Positions 23,076 through 30,196 of a stretch of 45,486 nucleotides of DNA are shown here, piece after piece. The notes beneath the pieces are model-generated. The model was given only the letters and a program-made list of their open reading frames with translations, was not told the origin of the DNA and did not search any database. The translations under genes were made by a program, and so were the position numbers. The DNA is from Deltaproteobacteria bacterium (GTDB taxonomy: Bacteria > Desulfobacterota > GWC2-55-46): the NCBI GenBank assembly GCA_016213015.1, contig JACRCE010000022.1, forward strand, positions 1 to 45,486, written 5' to 3'. Positions within the stretch are counted from its first letter, which is position 1. Each line of letters opens with the position of its first letter.

Positions 23076-24484
23076 GTCGGATACTTCCCCTTTTCGGCGA
23101 TCTGTTTATTGTCAACGTCAAACGACGGCACAAGCTCTTCATACGAGTCGACGCACCTTGGGTCAAGCAAAAACCTGCCCTTCCCCACCCTGCCCAGTAT
23201 CGGCGGACGGCTGTCGAGAAAGCGCCTGTATATGTCGTGCGGCCTGTGCCTTTCATGCGTAATAGCGACAACCCTTGTACGCAAGGTCTCGGTCGGCAGC
23301 GCGCCGCCGCCGATAGTTGAAAGGTCGTCGTCAACCGCGACAATGTAACCCGGCCCGAGCCGCTCACGGATTGACGTTGCCGCCTTTTGAGCCACTGCGT
23401 CAAGCTCATCTATCGGTCTTGTCATGTATCTGAGGACGGGTAGACGCTCTTTGAGTCGTTCCGGCTCGAGATACAGTCTCAACGTAGCCTCGAGCGCGGC
23501 CATTGTGAGCTTGTCAACCCTGAGAGCGCGCTTGAGGGGGTTGTTTCTTATCCTGTCTATAATCTCCTTCTTGCCCGCGATTATACCCGCCTGCGGCCCG
23601 CCAAGGAGCTTATCCCCGCTGAAGGTTATCACGTCCGCGCCGCTTGCTATGCACGAGGCGGCTTGAGGCTCATTTGGAAGTCCGAAGGCGGACAGGTCGA
23701 TCAAAGAGCCGCTGCCGAGGTCATAGACGATCGGCAAACCTTTTGCCTTGCCTAATTCATGCAGTTCTTTGAGCGTTGCCGAGCAGGTGAATCCGACGAC
23801 CTTGTAGTTGCTTGTGTGCGCCTTGAACAGGAGCGCGGTATTGCCGCTAATCGCGGCTTCAAAATCCGCAATCCTCGTTTTGTTGGTTGAGCCGACCTCC
23901 CTGAGGATCGCCCCGCTCTTGCCGACTATCTCCGCAAGCCTGAAGGAGGCGCCGATCTCGACAAGTTCGCCCCTCGATACTATTACCTCCCTGCCCTGCG
24001 CGAGGGTGTTGATGGCAAGCACCACGGCGGCGGCGTTGTTGTTGACCACGGTTGCGGCCTCGGCCGAGGTAAGGCGGGTTATAAGACGCTCAACGCGGCA
24101 ATCCCTGTCGGAACGAGCGCCCGTGGAAATATCCAATTCGATGTTGACGTTGCCGCGAGAGGCCGAGAAAACCGCCTCTTGAGCCTCAACGCATAACACG
24201 GCCCTGCCGATGTTCGTATGAAGCACTGTGCCGGTCGCGTTAACGACCTTGCAAAGAGACGGCTTTGATTCCACGGCATAACTTTCCATTGCCATGACGA
24301 TTATATCCTCAATGGACGGCGGTAGCCATTCGCCTGAAACTATCTTCAAACGCGCCTCGCCAAGGACCTTTCGCACAGCCCACGTAAAAAGCGCGGCGCT
24401 CAGGCGGCCGGATTCCTCACGTCTTGCTGTTTTCAATACCTCGTCTACCGAGGGGAGCGCCCTCAAAAGTTCCTGATTCGACAT
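23072..24484 (-). CDS. selA: L-seryl-tRNA(Sec) selenium transferase
   Basis: PLP enzyme that converts Ser-tRNA(Sec) to Sec-tRNA(Sec) using selenophosphate. About 470 residues from ATG 24484 (MSNQELLRALPSVDEVL, the family start; the frame runs 12 codons further upstream without support). Signatures: NATGTVLHTNIGRAVL, VVNNNAAAVVLAINTLA, SRGELVEIG, FSGDKLLGGPQAGII (PLP Lys) and a C-terminal IGGGALPTE. selB, selD and tRNA(Sec) are not in the window, and no selenoprotein gene was recognised. It leads a chain of overlapping genes (yqhA, GGDEF, radical SAM). Confidence 0.97.
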   Translation of the reverse strand: MSNQELLRALPSVDEVLKTARREESGRLSAALFTWAVRKVLGEARLKIVSGEWLPPSIEDIIVMAMESYAVESKPSLCKVVNATGTVLHTNIGRAVLCVEAQEAVFSASRGNVNIELDISTGARSDRDCRVERLITRLTSAEAATVVNNNAAAVVLAINTLAQGREVIVSRGELVEIGASFRLAEIVGKSGAILREVGSTNKTRIADFEAAISGNTALLFKAHTSNYKVVGFTCSATLKELHELGKAKGLPIVYDLGSGSLIDLSAFGLPNEPQAASCIASGADVITFSGDKLLGGPQAGIIAGKKEIIDRIRNNPLKRALRVDKLTMAALEATLRLYLEPERLKERLPVLRYMTRPIDELDAVAQKAATSIRERLGPGYIVAVDDDLSTIGGGALPTETLRTRVVAITHERHRPHDIYRRFLDSRPPILGRVGKGRFLLDPRCVDSYEELVPSFDVDNKQIAEKGKYPT

Positions 24485-24539
24485 GTTCATTATGATACAC
24501 GCTACAGGGAAAAACCGCAAGGAGCGAGTCTTGCCCTAA

Positions 24540-24719
24540 CAGATTGCTGAAAAACCCAAAAATGCCGAAGGCCGCTCAAAAAGGTGCAGATGCGAGCCCA
24601 GCACCACTTTGGATTACGAAAATATGTTGCTTTACAAATTGCCTCGTGCAACAAAGTGGTGCTGGGCGCAGTTCTGAGCGACGAGACAACAAAGCAGATG
24701 CGCCTTTTTCAGCGGCCTG
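24540..24719. mobile_element. Miniature inverted-repeat element B2 (180 bp)
   Basis: Left end CAGATTGCTGAAAAACCC, right end CTTTTTCAGCGGCCTG; flanked by CTAA (24536-24539) and CTAC (24720-24723), a probable 4-bp target duplication with one mismatch. The core carries the 16-bp inverted repeat GCCCAGCACCACTTTG (24596-24611 with 24652-24667). The core and right side match element B1 closely. Confidence 0.75.
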
Positions 24720-24761
24720 CTACGAAACATTTGCATCGGCGCGGACGGAGTAGTATATTAA

Positions 24762-24902
24762 GGAAACTCTGATTTATTCAACCAAGGCGTCATTCTGAAC
24801 ACAGCGAAGAATCTTGTCCTTCGGCAATTCAAGAAGTTACAAGATTCTTCGTCGCAAAAGCGCTCCTCAGAATGACAGATAACAGAATAAATCAGAGTTT
24901 CC
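24762..24902. mobile_element. Miniature inverted-repeat element C3 (141 bp) with TTAA duplication
   Basis: 18-bp perfect ends GGAAACTCTGATTTATTC and complement, flanked by TTAA on both sides (24758-24761 and 24903-24906). The interior begins GCGTCATTCTGAACACAGCG and ends CAGAATGACAG. Its right half (CGTCGCAAAAGCGCTCCTC..AATGACAG) is shared with element B3 at 34251-34389. Confidence 0.8.
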
Positions 24903-24933
24903 TTAAATAGATAAGAGACATAGGGGTTCAGCG

Positions 24934-24989
24934 TTCAAAACGGTTCAGGGTTATTCCAGAACCGTCTCTCAACCCTGAACCGTTTTGAA
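24934..24989 (+). repeat. 19-bp hairpin upstream of the small lipoprotein gene
   Basis: TTCAAAACGGTTCAGGGTT (24934-24952) is perfectly complementary to 24971-24989, with an 18-nt loop. A further direct copy of the tip (TTGAACCCTGAA) follows at about 24997-25008, just before the AAGGAGG Shine-Dalgarno of the gene at 25024. It may be an intergenic repeat or shape the leader mRNA. Confidence 0.7.
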
Positions 24990-25023
24990 CCGTACTTGAA
25001 CCCTGAAAAGGAGGTCTCCGGTC

Positions 25024-25248
25024 ATGGCGCAAAAACGCATCTTATTCGTCTGTCTAACCCTTTCTCTTGCGCTTTGGGCGTGTTCCTCCGACAAGAAAAA
25101 AGAGGAGGAGAGGCCGTCGGTCAAAGAGGTCGTGGATAAATATACGGACACGCTCGTTACCGCCCCTGAAAAGGCCAGAGCCGCAAGGGATTTGACCGAA
25201 AAACGTGCTGAGGCTGAAAAAAAGGCGATAGAGGAAGCAACCAAATAG
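25024..25248 (+). CDS. Small predicted lipoprotein
   Basis: 74 residues. A signal peptide with a lipobox (LSLALWAC, Cys20) is followed by SSDKKKEEE and a charged helical region (PSVKEVVDKYTDTLVTAPEKARAARDLTEKRAEAEKKAIEEATK). Length and composition resemble small periplasmic lipoproteins that form a single helix; the function is unknown. Strong Shine-Dalgarno (AAGGAGG). It lies 22 bp before mobB and may be co-transcribed, though no functional link is known. Confidence 0.8.
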   Translation: MAQKRILFVCLTLSLALWACSSDKKKEEERPSVKEVVDKYTDTLVTAPEKARAARDLTEKRAEAEKKAIEEATK

Positions 25249-25270
25249 AGAGGCAAGGGGTTTAGATCGC

Positions 25271-25921
25271 ATGACCGTCCCCGTCGTATCCATCGTCGGC
25301 ACATCAGGCAGCGGCAAGACCACGCTCGTTACCATGATAATCACCGAGCTTTGCAGAAGGGGGCATCGCGTCGTTGTCATAAAGCACGACGCGCACGGGT
25401 TCTCCATTGACCATAAGGGCAAGGACTCGTGGAGACACAAACAGGCCGGGGCCTCAAGCGTCGCCATATCGAGTCCGGCCAAATTCGCAATCATAAAAGA
25501 CGTTGAGCACGAATGGCCTCCTGAGAGGATTATCCAGACCTTCTTTCAAGACGCGGATATCGTTATCACTGAGGGCTATAAGAGAGGCGCCTTCCACAAG
25601 ATCGAGGTCGTTCGCGCGGCGCACTCGAAAGAAAGCGTGTGCGCCGGAGACCCGCTATTGCTTGGATATGCGACAAACGTAAAAATCAAGACGGATTTGC
25701 CGCTATTTAAGCTGAATGACTTCAAAGGGTTGTCGGATTTTATCGAGAAAAAGGTTATTGCAACGCATCCATTGCAAAAAGTCTCTCTCATCGTCAACGG
25801 CTCGCCTGTAACGTTAAAACCTTTCATAGCAAATCTTTTGAAAGACGGAATTTCAGGGATGATAAAAAGCCTTAAAGGCTGTTCAAAGGCCGATGAGATT
25901 GAGGTGAGAATACGGCGATGA
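25271..25921 (+). CDS. mobB: Molybdopterin-guanine dinucleotide biosynthesis protein B
   Basis: GTP-binding adaptor that assists MobA in attaching GMP to molybdopterin. 216 residues. N-terminal Walker A GTSGSGKTTLV, then VVIKHDAHGFSIDHKGKDSWRHKQAGA, the family core, and VITEGYKRGAFHKIEVVR. The C-terminal extension (about residues 170-216, VSLIVNGSPVTLKPFIANLLKDGI) occurs in many MobB proteins. Stop overlaps mobA start by 4 nt (ATGA, 25918-25921). Confidence 0.96.
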   Translation: MTVPVVSIVGTSGSGKTTLVTMIITELCRRGHRVVVIKHDAHGFSIDHKGKDSWRHKQAGASSVAISSPAKFAIIKDVEHEWPPERIIQTFFQDADIVITEGYKRGAFHKIEVVRAAHSKESVCAGDPLLLGYATNVKIKTDLPLFKLNDFKGLSDFIEKKVIATHPLQKVSLIVNGSPVTLKPFIANLLKDGISGMIKSLKGCSKADEIEVRIRR

Positions 25922-26502
25922 TTGACGCAACCGGCGTTATTCTCGCGGGCGGTCAAAGCAGACGCATGGGACTTAACAAGGCCCTCATCGAGGTTGACGG
26001 CCTTACGATTATAGAGCGCACGGTCGCCCTGTTCAACGATATATTCGACGACGTAATCGTTGCCGTAAACGATGTCGGACTCTACAGCCGGCTTGACGCC
26101 ATGATAGTCACGGACGTCTACAAGGGGGCCGCCACGCTCGGCGGCATCTACACCGGCCTTTTCCACTCTCAAACGCCGTATACGTTCGTCGTTGCCTGCG
26201 ACATGCCATTTCTCGACGCGCGCGCAATCAAAAAAACGCTCGAACTCAGCGGTTCAGACGCGACCGCGCCGTTCATAAACGACAAGCTCCACGCCATGCA
26301 CACAGTCTACTCCAGAAGATGCCTGAAAAAGATAGAAGGCATGATAACCGCGGGCAACCTGAGGGTAAGCGATCTCTTCTCGATGATATGCACAAGGAGG
26401 TTGGTCGAGGCCGACTTCGCGGGCATCCCCATACTCTCGTCCATTGAAAACGTAAATACACCGGAGGATCTCTCGAGGATACGCGCCGATGAAGGCAGAT
26501 AA
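25918..26502 (+). CDS. mobA: Molybdenum cofactor guanylyltransferase
   Basis: Transfers GMP from GTP to Mo-molybdopterin to give MGD, the cofactor form of DMSO-reductase-family enzymes such as nitrate reductases and formate dehydrogenases. 194 residues. N-terminal nucleotidyltransferase motif LAGGQSRRMGLNKALIEVDG, then VACDMPFLDARAI (metal-binding Asp) and a C-terminal NVNTPEDL typical of MobA. ATG overlaps mobB; its end overlaps mazG by 14 nt. With moaA at 11.4 kb it shows that the organism makes MGD-type cofactor. Confidence 0.96.
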   Translation: MIDATGVILAGGQSRRMGLNKALIEVDGLTIIERTVALFNDIFDDVIVAVNDVGLYSRLDAMIVTDVYKGAATLGGIYTGLFHSQTPYTFVVACDMPFLDARAIKKTLELSGSDATAPFINDKLHAMHTVYSRRCLKKIEGMITAGNLRVSDLFSMICTRRLVEADFAGIPILSSIENVNTPEDLSRIRADEGR

Positions 26503-27286
26503 AACGGAAATAGCAAAACTCGTAAGCCTGATGAAGAGGCTCAGATCCGCCGACGGCTGTCCCTGGGACAAAGGGCAGACCCTCGACTCGCTCGTTCCAT
26601 TCATAATAGAAGAGGCGTATGAGGTGATCGCGGCCATTGATGAAAAGTCATTCCCTTCCATAAAAGAAGAGCTTGGAGACCTGCTCTTTCAGATAGTCTT
26701 TGCCTCGCGCATCGCCGAGGAGGCTGGCCGATTCGATCTGAACGACGTTATAGCCGAATCATACGAGAAGATGATAAGGAGACACCCTCACGTATTCGGG
26801 GACAAGACCGCGAAAGATTCCGCTGAAGTCCTCAGACGCTGGTCCGAAATCAAGAGAGAGGAAAAAAAGGGGAAACCTTTTGCTCACGGACTGCTCTCGG
26901 ACGTGCCGTCCTCCATGCCCGCCCTGATGAGGGCGCACAAGGTGAGCCACAAGGCCGCAAAGGCAGGGTTCGACTGGATTGACGTTGCCGGAGCGCTCGA
27001 TAAACTCGACGAGGAGATAGACGAGTTCAAAAAGGCCGTGAACGACAAAGACCCTTCGACGATTGAAGAGGAGCTTGGAGACATACTATTTACGCTGGTC
27101 AACGTGGCGCGTCATCTCGACGCGAACCCTGAAAACGCGCTCAGGAAGACCATCGGCAAGTTCATAACCAGATTTCACCACGTCGAACAGGCCGTTCAAG
27201 AACAAGGCAAGGACATATCCGAAACGCCGATGGCCGCGCTCGAGGCGCTCTGGCAAGAGGCTAAGGGGAAGGAAAAGGGGCGCTGA
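26489..27286 (+). CDS. mazG: Nucleoside triphosphate pyrophosphohydrolase MazG
   Basis: House-cleaning enzyme hydrolysing (d)NTPs to NMP and pyrophosphate. 265 residues with two MazG domains: the first contains LRSADGCPWDKGQTLDSLVPFIIEEAYEVIAAID and EELGDLLFQIVF; the second contains EEIDEFKKAVN and EEELGDILFTLVNVARHL (EExxE and ExxD metal motifs in each). The C-terminus FHHVEQAVQEQGKDIS..ALEALWQEAK is the usual one. ATG 26489 overlaps mobA by 14 nt. A diverged copy of its last 40 codons lies 0.7 kb downstream at 27955-28083. Confidence 0.96.
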   Translation: MKADKTEIAKLVSLMKRLRSADGCPWDKGQTLDSLVPFIIEEAYEVIAAIDEKSFPSIKEELGDLLFQIVFASRIAEEAGRFDLNDVIAESYEKMIRRHPHVFGDKTAKDSAEVLRRWSEIKREEKKGKPFAHGLLSDVPSSMPALMRAHKVSHKAAKAGFDWIDVAGALDKLDEEIDEFKKAVNDKDPSTIEEELGDILFTLVNVARHLDANPENALRKTIGKFITRFHHVEQAVQEQGKDISETPMAALEALWQEAKGKEKGR

Positions 27287-27343
27287 GTCGGTCTAACCAA
27301 TAGACTTCTTTGAAAATTTACAAAAAAATGATTAAATGCAATT

Positions 27344-27718
27344 ATGCACTTTAAGATAAAAGGGGAGATACGGAATATTGAACCAATAGCAACGGGACGC
27401 GGTATAAAGAATTTGAACCGCTTAAAGAAAGGAAGCTCTGATTAATTCGCCGACCCGTCATTGCGAGCAAAGCGAAGCAATCTCGTCTTCAAGGAAATCA
27501 ACAACTTAGAGATTGCCGCGCCGCGAAAGCGCGGCTCGCAATGACAAAATAAGAATTAATCAGAGCTTCCCAAAGTGTATGGAAAGGCAAGCAGGAGGAA
27601 GTTAAAAGGCATTTGCCGTGTAGAACTGGAAGATGGCGCTGTTTTAGAGGCTGAGGTGCATTGGTACGAAGGACACGGTATCGGGAAGAAAGAGACAAAA
27701 ATCAAAAAATATTTATGA
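27344..27718 (+). pseudogene. Small conserved gene disrupted by a miniature element
   Basis: From ATG 27344 the frame reads MHFKIKGEIRNIEPIATGRGIKNLNRLKK, then enters a 140-bp repeat (27431-27570) and meets TAA at 27443. Beyond the repeat the same frame resumes at 27572 with KVYGKASRRKLKGICRVELEDGAV and ends KKYL at the TGA 27716-27718. Removing the repeat and one 4-bp duplicate (144 nt) restores one open frame of about 76 codons. I recall short hypothetical proteins of this type (K-x-KGxIxxIExIAxGRG..., HWYExHGIGKKExKIK) next to partners like the following gene, but no function is known. The region is AT-rich compared with its surroundings, suggesting transfer. Confidence 0.75.
27431..27570. 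mobile_element. Miniature inverted-repeat element C1 (140 bp) inside a small gene
   Basis: 18-bp perfect ends GGAAGCTCTGATTAATTC and complement. Flanks are GAAA (27427-27430) and CAAA (27571-27574), a 4-bp duplication with one change. The interior (CCCGTCATTGCGAGCAAAGC... to ...CGGCTCGCAATGACA) is almost identical to element C2 at 28094-28234. Confidence 0.85.
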
Positions 27719-27728
27719 AGGGGCGGCC

Positions 27729-27950
27729 ATGAAAAAACATTTTATGATATGCGTTGATAATCACGGCTATGAATCGTCGCTGGAGATTAGAAAACTATAC
27801 GAGGTATTGACCGACAGGACGGCTGAGATTCATCAACAGATAAGGGTCGTTGATGAATCTGGAGAAGATTATTTATACCCGGAGGATTTCTTTGCCCCTG
27901 TAAGGCTCCCTCTTGTCACAAAAGAAAGGTTGGAGGCGATTACCGCCTGA
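27729..27950 (+). CDS. Small conserved protein, partner of the disrupted gene
   Basis: 73 residues: MKKHFMICVDNHGYESSLEIRKLYEVLTD, then IRVVDESGEDYLYPEDFFAPVRLP. The DESGEDYLYP stretch is one I have seen in short hypothetical proteins of many bacteria, often after a gene like the one disrupted just upstream. It is intact, with a GGGGCGG sequence before ATG 27729 and 10 bp from the end of the broken gene. The pair could be a toxin-antitoxin-like or other accessory module, but no catalytic motif is visible. It sits between mazG and a duplicated mazG tail. Confidence 0.7.
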   Translation: MKKHFMICVDNHGYESSLEIRKLYEVLTDRTAEIHQQIRVVDESGEDYLYPEDFFAPVRLPLVTKERLEAITA

Positions 27951-27954
27951 CAAA

Positions 27955-28083
27955 ACCGGATTCCATCATATCGAACAGGCCGTTTGCAAGCAAGGCAACG
28001 ACATATCCCAAACGCCGATGACCGCGCTTGAGGCGCTCTGGCAGGAGGCGAAGAGGAAGGAAAAGGGACATCAAGGTGGATAA
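27955..28083 (+). pseudogene. Duplicated, diverged 3' end of mazG
   Basis: Translates to TGFHHIEQAVCKQGNDIS followed by a segment ending EALWQEAKRKEKGHQGG and TAA, clearly homologous to the last 40 residues of MazG at 27.17-27.28 kb, with several substitutions. It has no start and no upstream MazG domains. Together with the real mazG end it brackets the AT-rich small-gene pair. Confidence 0.85.
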
Positions 28084-28093
28084 GTGTGATTAG

Positions 28094-28234
28094 GGAAGCT
28101 CTGATTAATTCACTAACACGTCATTGCGAGCAACGCGAAGCAATCTCGTCTTCAAGGAAATCAACAACTTAGAGATTGCCGCGCCGCGAAAGCGCGGCTC
28201 GCAATGACAGAAAAGGGAATTAATCAGACCTTCC
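28094..28234. mobile_element. Miniature inverted-repeat element C2 (141 bp) with TTAG duplication
   Basis: Ends GGAAGCTCTGATTAATTC and GAATTAATCAGACCTTCC (17 of 18 pairs), flanked by TTAG at 28090-28093 and 28235-28238. Near-identical interior to element C1, including ACGTCATTGCGAGCAACGCG and CGGCTCGCAATGACAG. Confidence 0.85.
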
Positions 28235-28286
28235 TTAGTTATTTTTCGCTGAACGGGACGCTGGAGCGTGGGAACAATATGAATCG

Positions 28287-28323
28287 AAAACCCCGTAGCG
28301 CTCTGTAGGCGCTACGGGGTTTT
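28287..28323. terminator. Strong bidirectional terminator
   Basis: AAAACCCCGTAGCGC pairs perfectly with GCGCTACGGGGTTTT (15 bp, 7-nt loop). T-rich on both sides, so it can end transcription from either direction. It separates the mazG region from the convergent frameshifted lipoprotein gene; nothing else is recognised between 28239 and 28409. Confidence 0.8.
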
Positions 28324-28409
28324 GTGTTAATCGTCATGTCCGAATAATTCTATCGGGCATCCAATCCTTCACGGAAGAGATGCACATAGGAGATTGACAA
28401 GTTGTGAAT

Positions 28410-29415
28410 TTAACACGAAGACGCGGGCCATAAAAACGTTCCCGCGCTGTAGTCATACGTGCCATTCCCATCCGTGTCTATGGTTATTGTATATTGCGTA
28501 GACGAAAGCACTTGAAGACGGGCTTTCGTACCGTTGCGCCCTGTTGCCGTCATAACCCCTTGAGCAGGCCAAAACACGCCGTCGGTAGTGTCGTAACGTA
28601 GAGGCAAGGCCGCATCGGTTGCCACTACTACATATCCGTAAGTCGGGTTGTAGAAATATCCGCTTTGCCATACGTCATAATAACCAACACCCTGCTTATA
28701 GGCCATGCTCGCAGTTTTTAGCCAAAAGACCTTTTGCGTGTTGTCTTTCATAAGCGAACTTATTGTTGCCACGAAGTCATACGCTGGGTTTGAAACAAAA
28801 TCATAGGATATGGCGCCGTTAAATAAGGCAAATGCCACGCCGCATCCTATATTAACGTTAAGGGTTTGAAATGAAACCACGAGGCTCAACATGTCAAAGG
28901 TATTCACGGCCAGTTAACGTAGCACCGTCATAGCAATAGTTGTTAAACGACGTCGTGCCGGTAAAACTGCCATTAACATCATTGAAAGTCATAATGACGG
29001 CCGCATTGCCGGGATTACTTATACAAGTTCCCACGCTGACATAGCTTATAGGGTAGAGGGCTTTTGAAGGGGAGGCTTTTTGATGTACCGACCACTCCCT
29101 AAGCGACCTTTCAACGGCCATAACCGCTATGGTAAGACGTGGTTTTCCGTCTCGGCCATCAGCCGATGCAGCATTGACGGCCAATCCGCTATTCAACCAC
29201 GTCCCGCCCCCGGACTGATATGCGCTATCAGTAACATCTTTGGCATTGCTTGTCGTTATGAGCGTCTGGGAGGTGGAGCCGGTATAAGCTGTTCCGCCTG
29301 TCCCTGAACCGTCGCCTGCACTTCCGCCGCCGCTATCGCCGCCATTGCCACCGCAGGCGGTAAAGGTAATTACAACCAAAAAGATTAAAAACAGGTGCAT
29401 TAGAAACTTCTTCAT
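28410..29415 (-). pseudogene. Frameshifted lipoprotein gene
   Basis: Two overlapping frames appear to be one gene. The first (29415-28894, 173 codons) starts MKKFLMHLFLIFLVVITFTAC with a lipobox, a Gly/Ser-rich linker (CGGNGGDSGGGSAGDGSG) and a domain ending NNYCYDGATLTGREYL-stop. The second (28907-28410, 165 codons) begins at GTG inside the end of the first, has no signal sequence and continues VNTFDMLSLVVSFQTLNV to a TDTDGNGTYDYSAGTFLWPASSC end. Shifting frame near 28905 (GGCCGTG) gives a smooth TLTG-VNTFDML join in a predicted beta-rich, roughly 335-residue surface lipoprotein. Cause could be mutation or a sequencing error. No family assigned. Confidence 0.7.
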
Positions 29416-29486
29416 AACAGAACCTCTGTGATATTTTTAATGAACCGTTCCGGTTGCGTCCTAACGCGGAAGCACTGAACGATAAA

Positions 29487-29522
29487 AAAGAGGGGCAAGC
29501 CATTACTGGCTTACCCCTCTTT
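29487..29522 (-). terminator. Terminator of the DUF2283 operon
   Basis: 16-bp stem (29487-29502 with 29507-29522, one G-U pair in the minus-strand RNA) and a 4-nt loop, followed on the minus strand by a T-run (TTTTTTATC). It lies between the DUF2283 gene and the lipoprotein gene. Confidence 0.8.
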
Positions 29523-29554
29523 GAATCAAAACGGTTGTAACTAAGGCTATCTAA

Positions 29555-29585
<31 letters not shown>

Positions 29586-29688
29586 GCAATTAGTGTGCCG
29601 TGATGATATTTTCATGTTGGCCTGCATGTCCTTGCGGTGATAAAAAATATTACTATTTTTACAATATTATCATATTGCTTAGGTCTTG

Positions 29689-29892
29689 TCAAACGCTTTG
29701 CCCCATTTGCAGATACGATACCTCTGAAATGTTCGCCTTTTCTTTAGCATGCTCAATAGTCATGCTGACGAGATTCCCCTTGTCGTCTAAGTCAATATAC
29801 AGGTTTTCCGATATCTCTTTCGTCTCAATAACCGTCTTATTTGAGAATTCAATGAGCGCCGTATCGGTATCGGAAAAATAGCGTATTTTCAC
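29689..29892 (-). CDS. DUF2283 protein, putative antitoxin-like partner
   Basis: 67 residues, the usual DUF2283 length: MKIRYFSDTDTALIEFSNKTVIETKEISENLYIDLDDKGNLVSMTIEHA. The M-K-(I/V)-x-Y-x-x-x-x-D-(T/A)-L-(Y/I)-I-x-F start and the L-D-x-x-G-x-(L/I)-V-x-(I/M)-x-I-x-x-A core define the family. It starts at ATG 29892 and overlaps the upstream small gene by 4 nt. DUF2283 genes often follow a small DUF4258-like gene, an arrangement that resembles type II toxin-antitoxin pairs, but activity is unproven. Confidence 0.88.
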   Translation of the reverse strand: MKIRYFSDTDTALIEFSNKTVIETKEISENLYIDLDDKGNLVSMTIEHAKEKANISEVSYLQMGQSV

Positions 29893-30128
29893 TGTCCCTC
29901 CTTATAGCCGCGGTCAAAAAAGGCGTTATGAATCGTCTCTCCGTCTTCCAAAAGAACAACCCTTAGATACTTTCCAACCTCCTCGACGTAGCCCCATTTT
30001 CTTATCCTGCCGTCGGAGTGCACCTCATTTTTGACAGGGGCGGCAATGATTTTCAATATCCACTCATCTTTGATAAGCGCCCTGTCAGGCCGCTGTTTGA
30101 CGTATAAGAAATACTGTGTACATTTCAT
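29889..30128 (-). CDS. Small DUF4258-like protein, putative toxin-like partner
   Basis: 79 residues: MKCTQYFLYVKQRPDRALIKDEWILKIIAAPVKNEVHSDGRIRKWGYVEEVGKYLRVVLLEDGETIHNAFFDRGYK. The RPDR, DGRIRxW, YLRVxLLEDGETIHNAFFDR pattern is one I know from short proteins paired with DUF2283. The fold is probably RelE/DUF4258-like (strand-rich with conserved Arg and His). Start ATG 30128; overlaps the DUF2283 gene by 4 nt. Promoter not evident. Confidence 0.75.
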   Translation of the reverse strand: MKCTQYFLYVKQRPDRALIKDEWILKIIAAPVKNEVHSDGRIRKWGYVEEVGKYLRVVLLEDGETIHNAFFDRGYKEGQ

Positions 30129-30196
30129 AATGTTACCTCTTGGGGTTCAGGTTTGCAAGCCTGATTCGTAATCGTATCCGGGTTCAATTCAGGACT

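Noticed and set aside
27431-28234. C1 and C2 as a CRISPR array or composite transposon
   Set aside because: Only two copies 0.66 kb apart, each with its own target duplication, and no transposase or cas gene between them.
28894-28896. TGA in the lipoprotein gene as a selenocysteine codon (selA is nearby)
   Set aside because: Read-through gives a short unrelated tail and a stop; the homologous continuation is in another frame, so a frameshift fits better.
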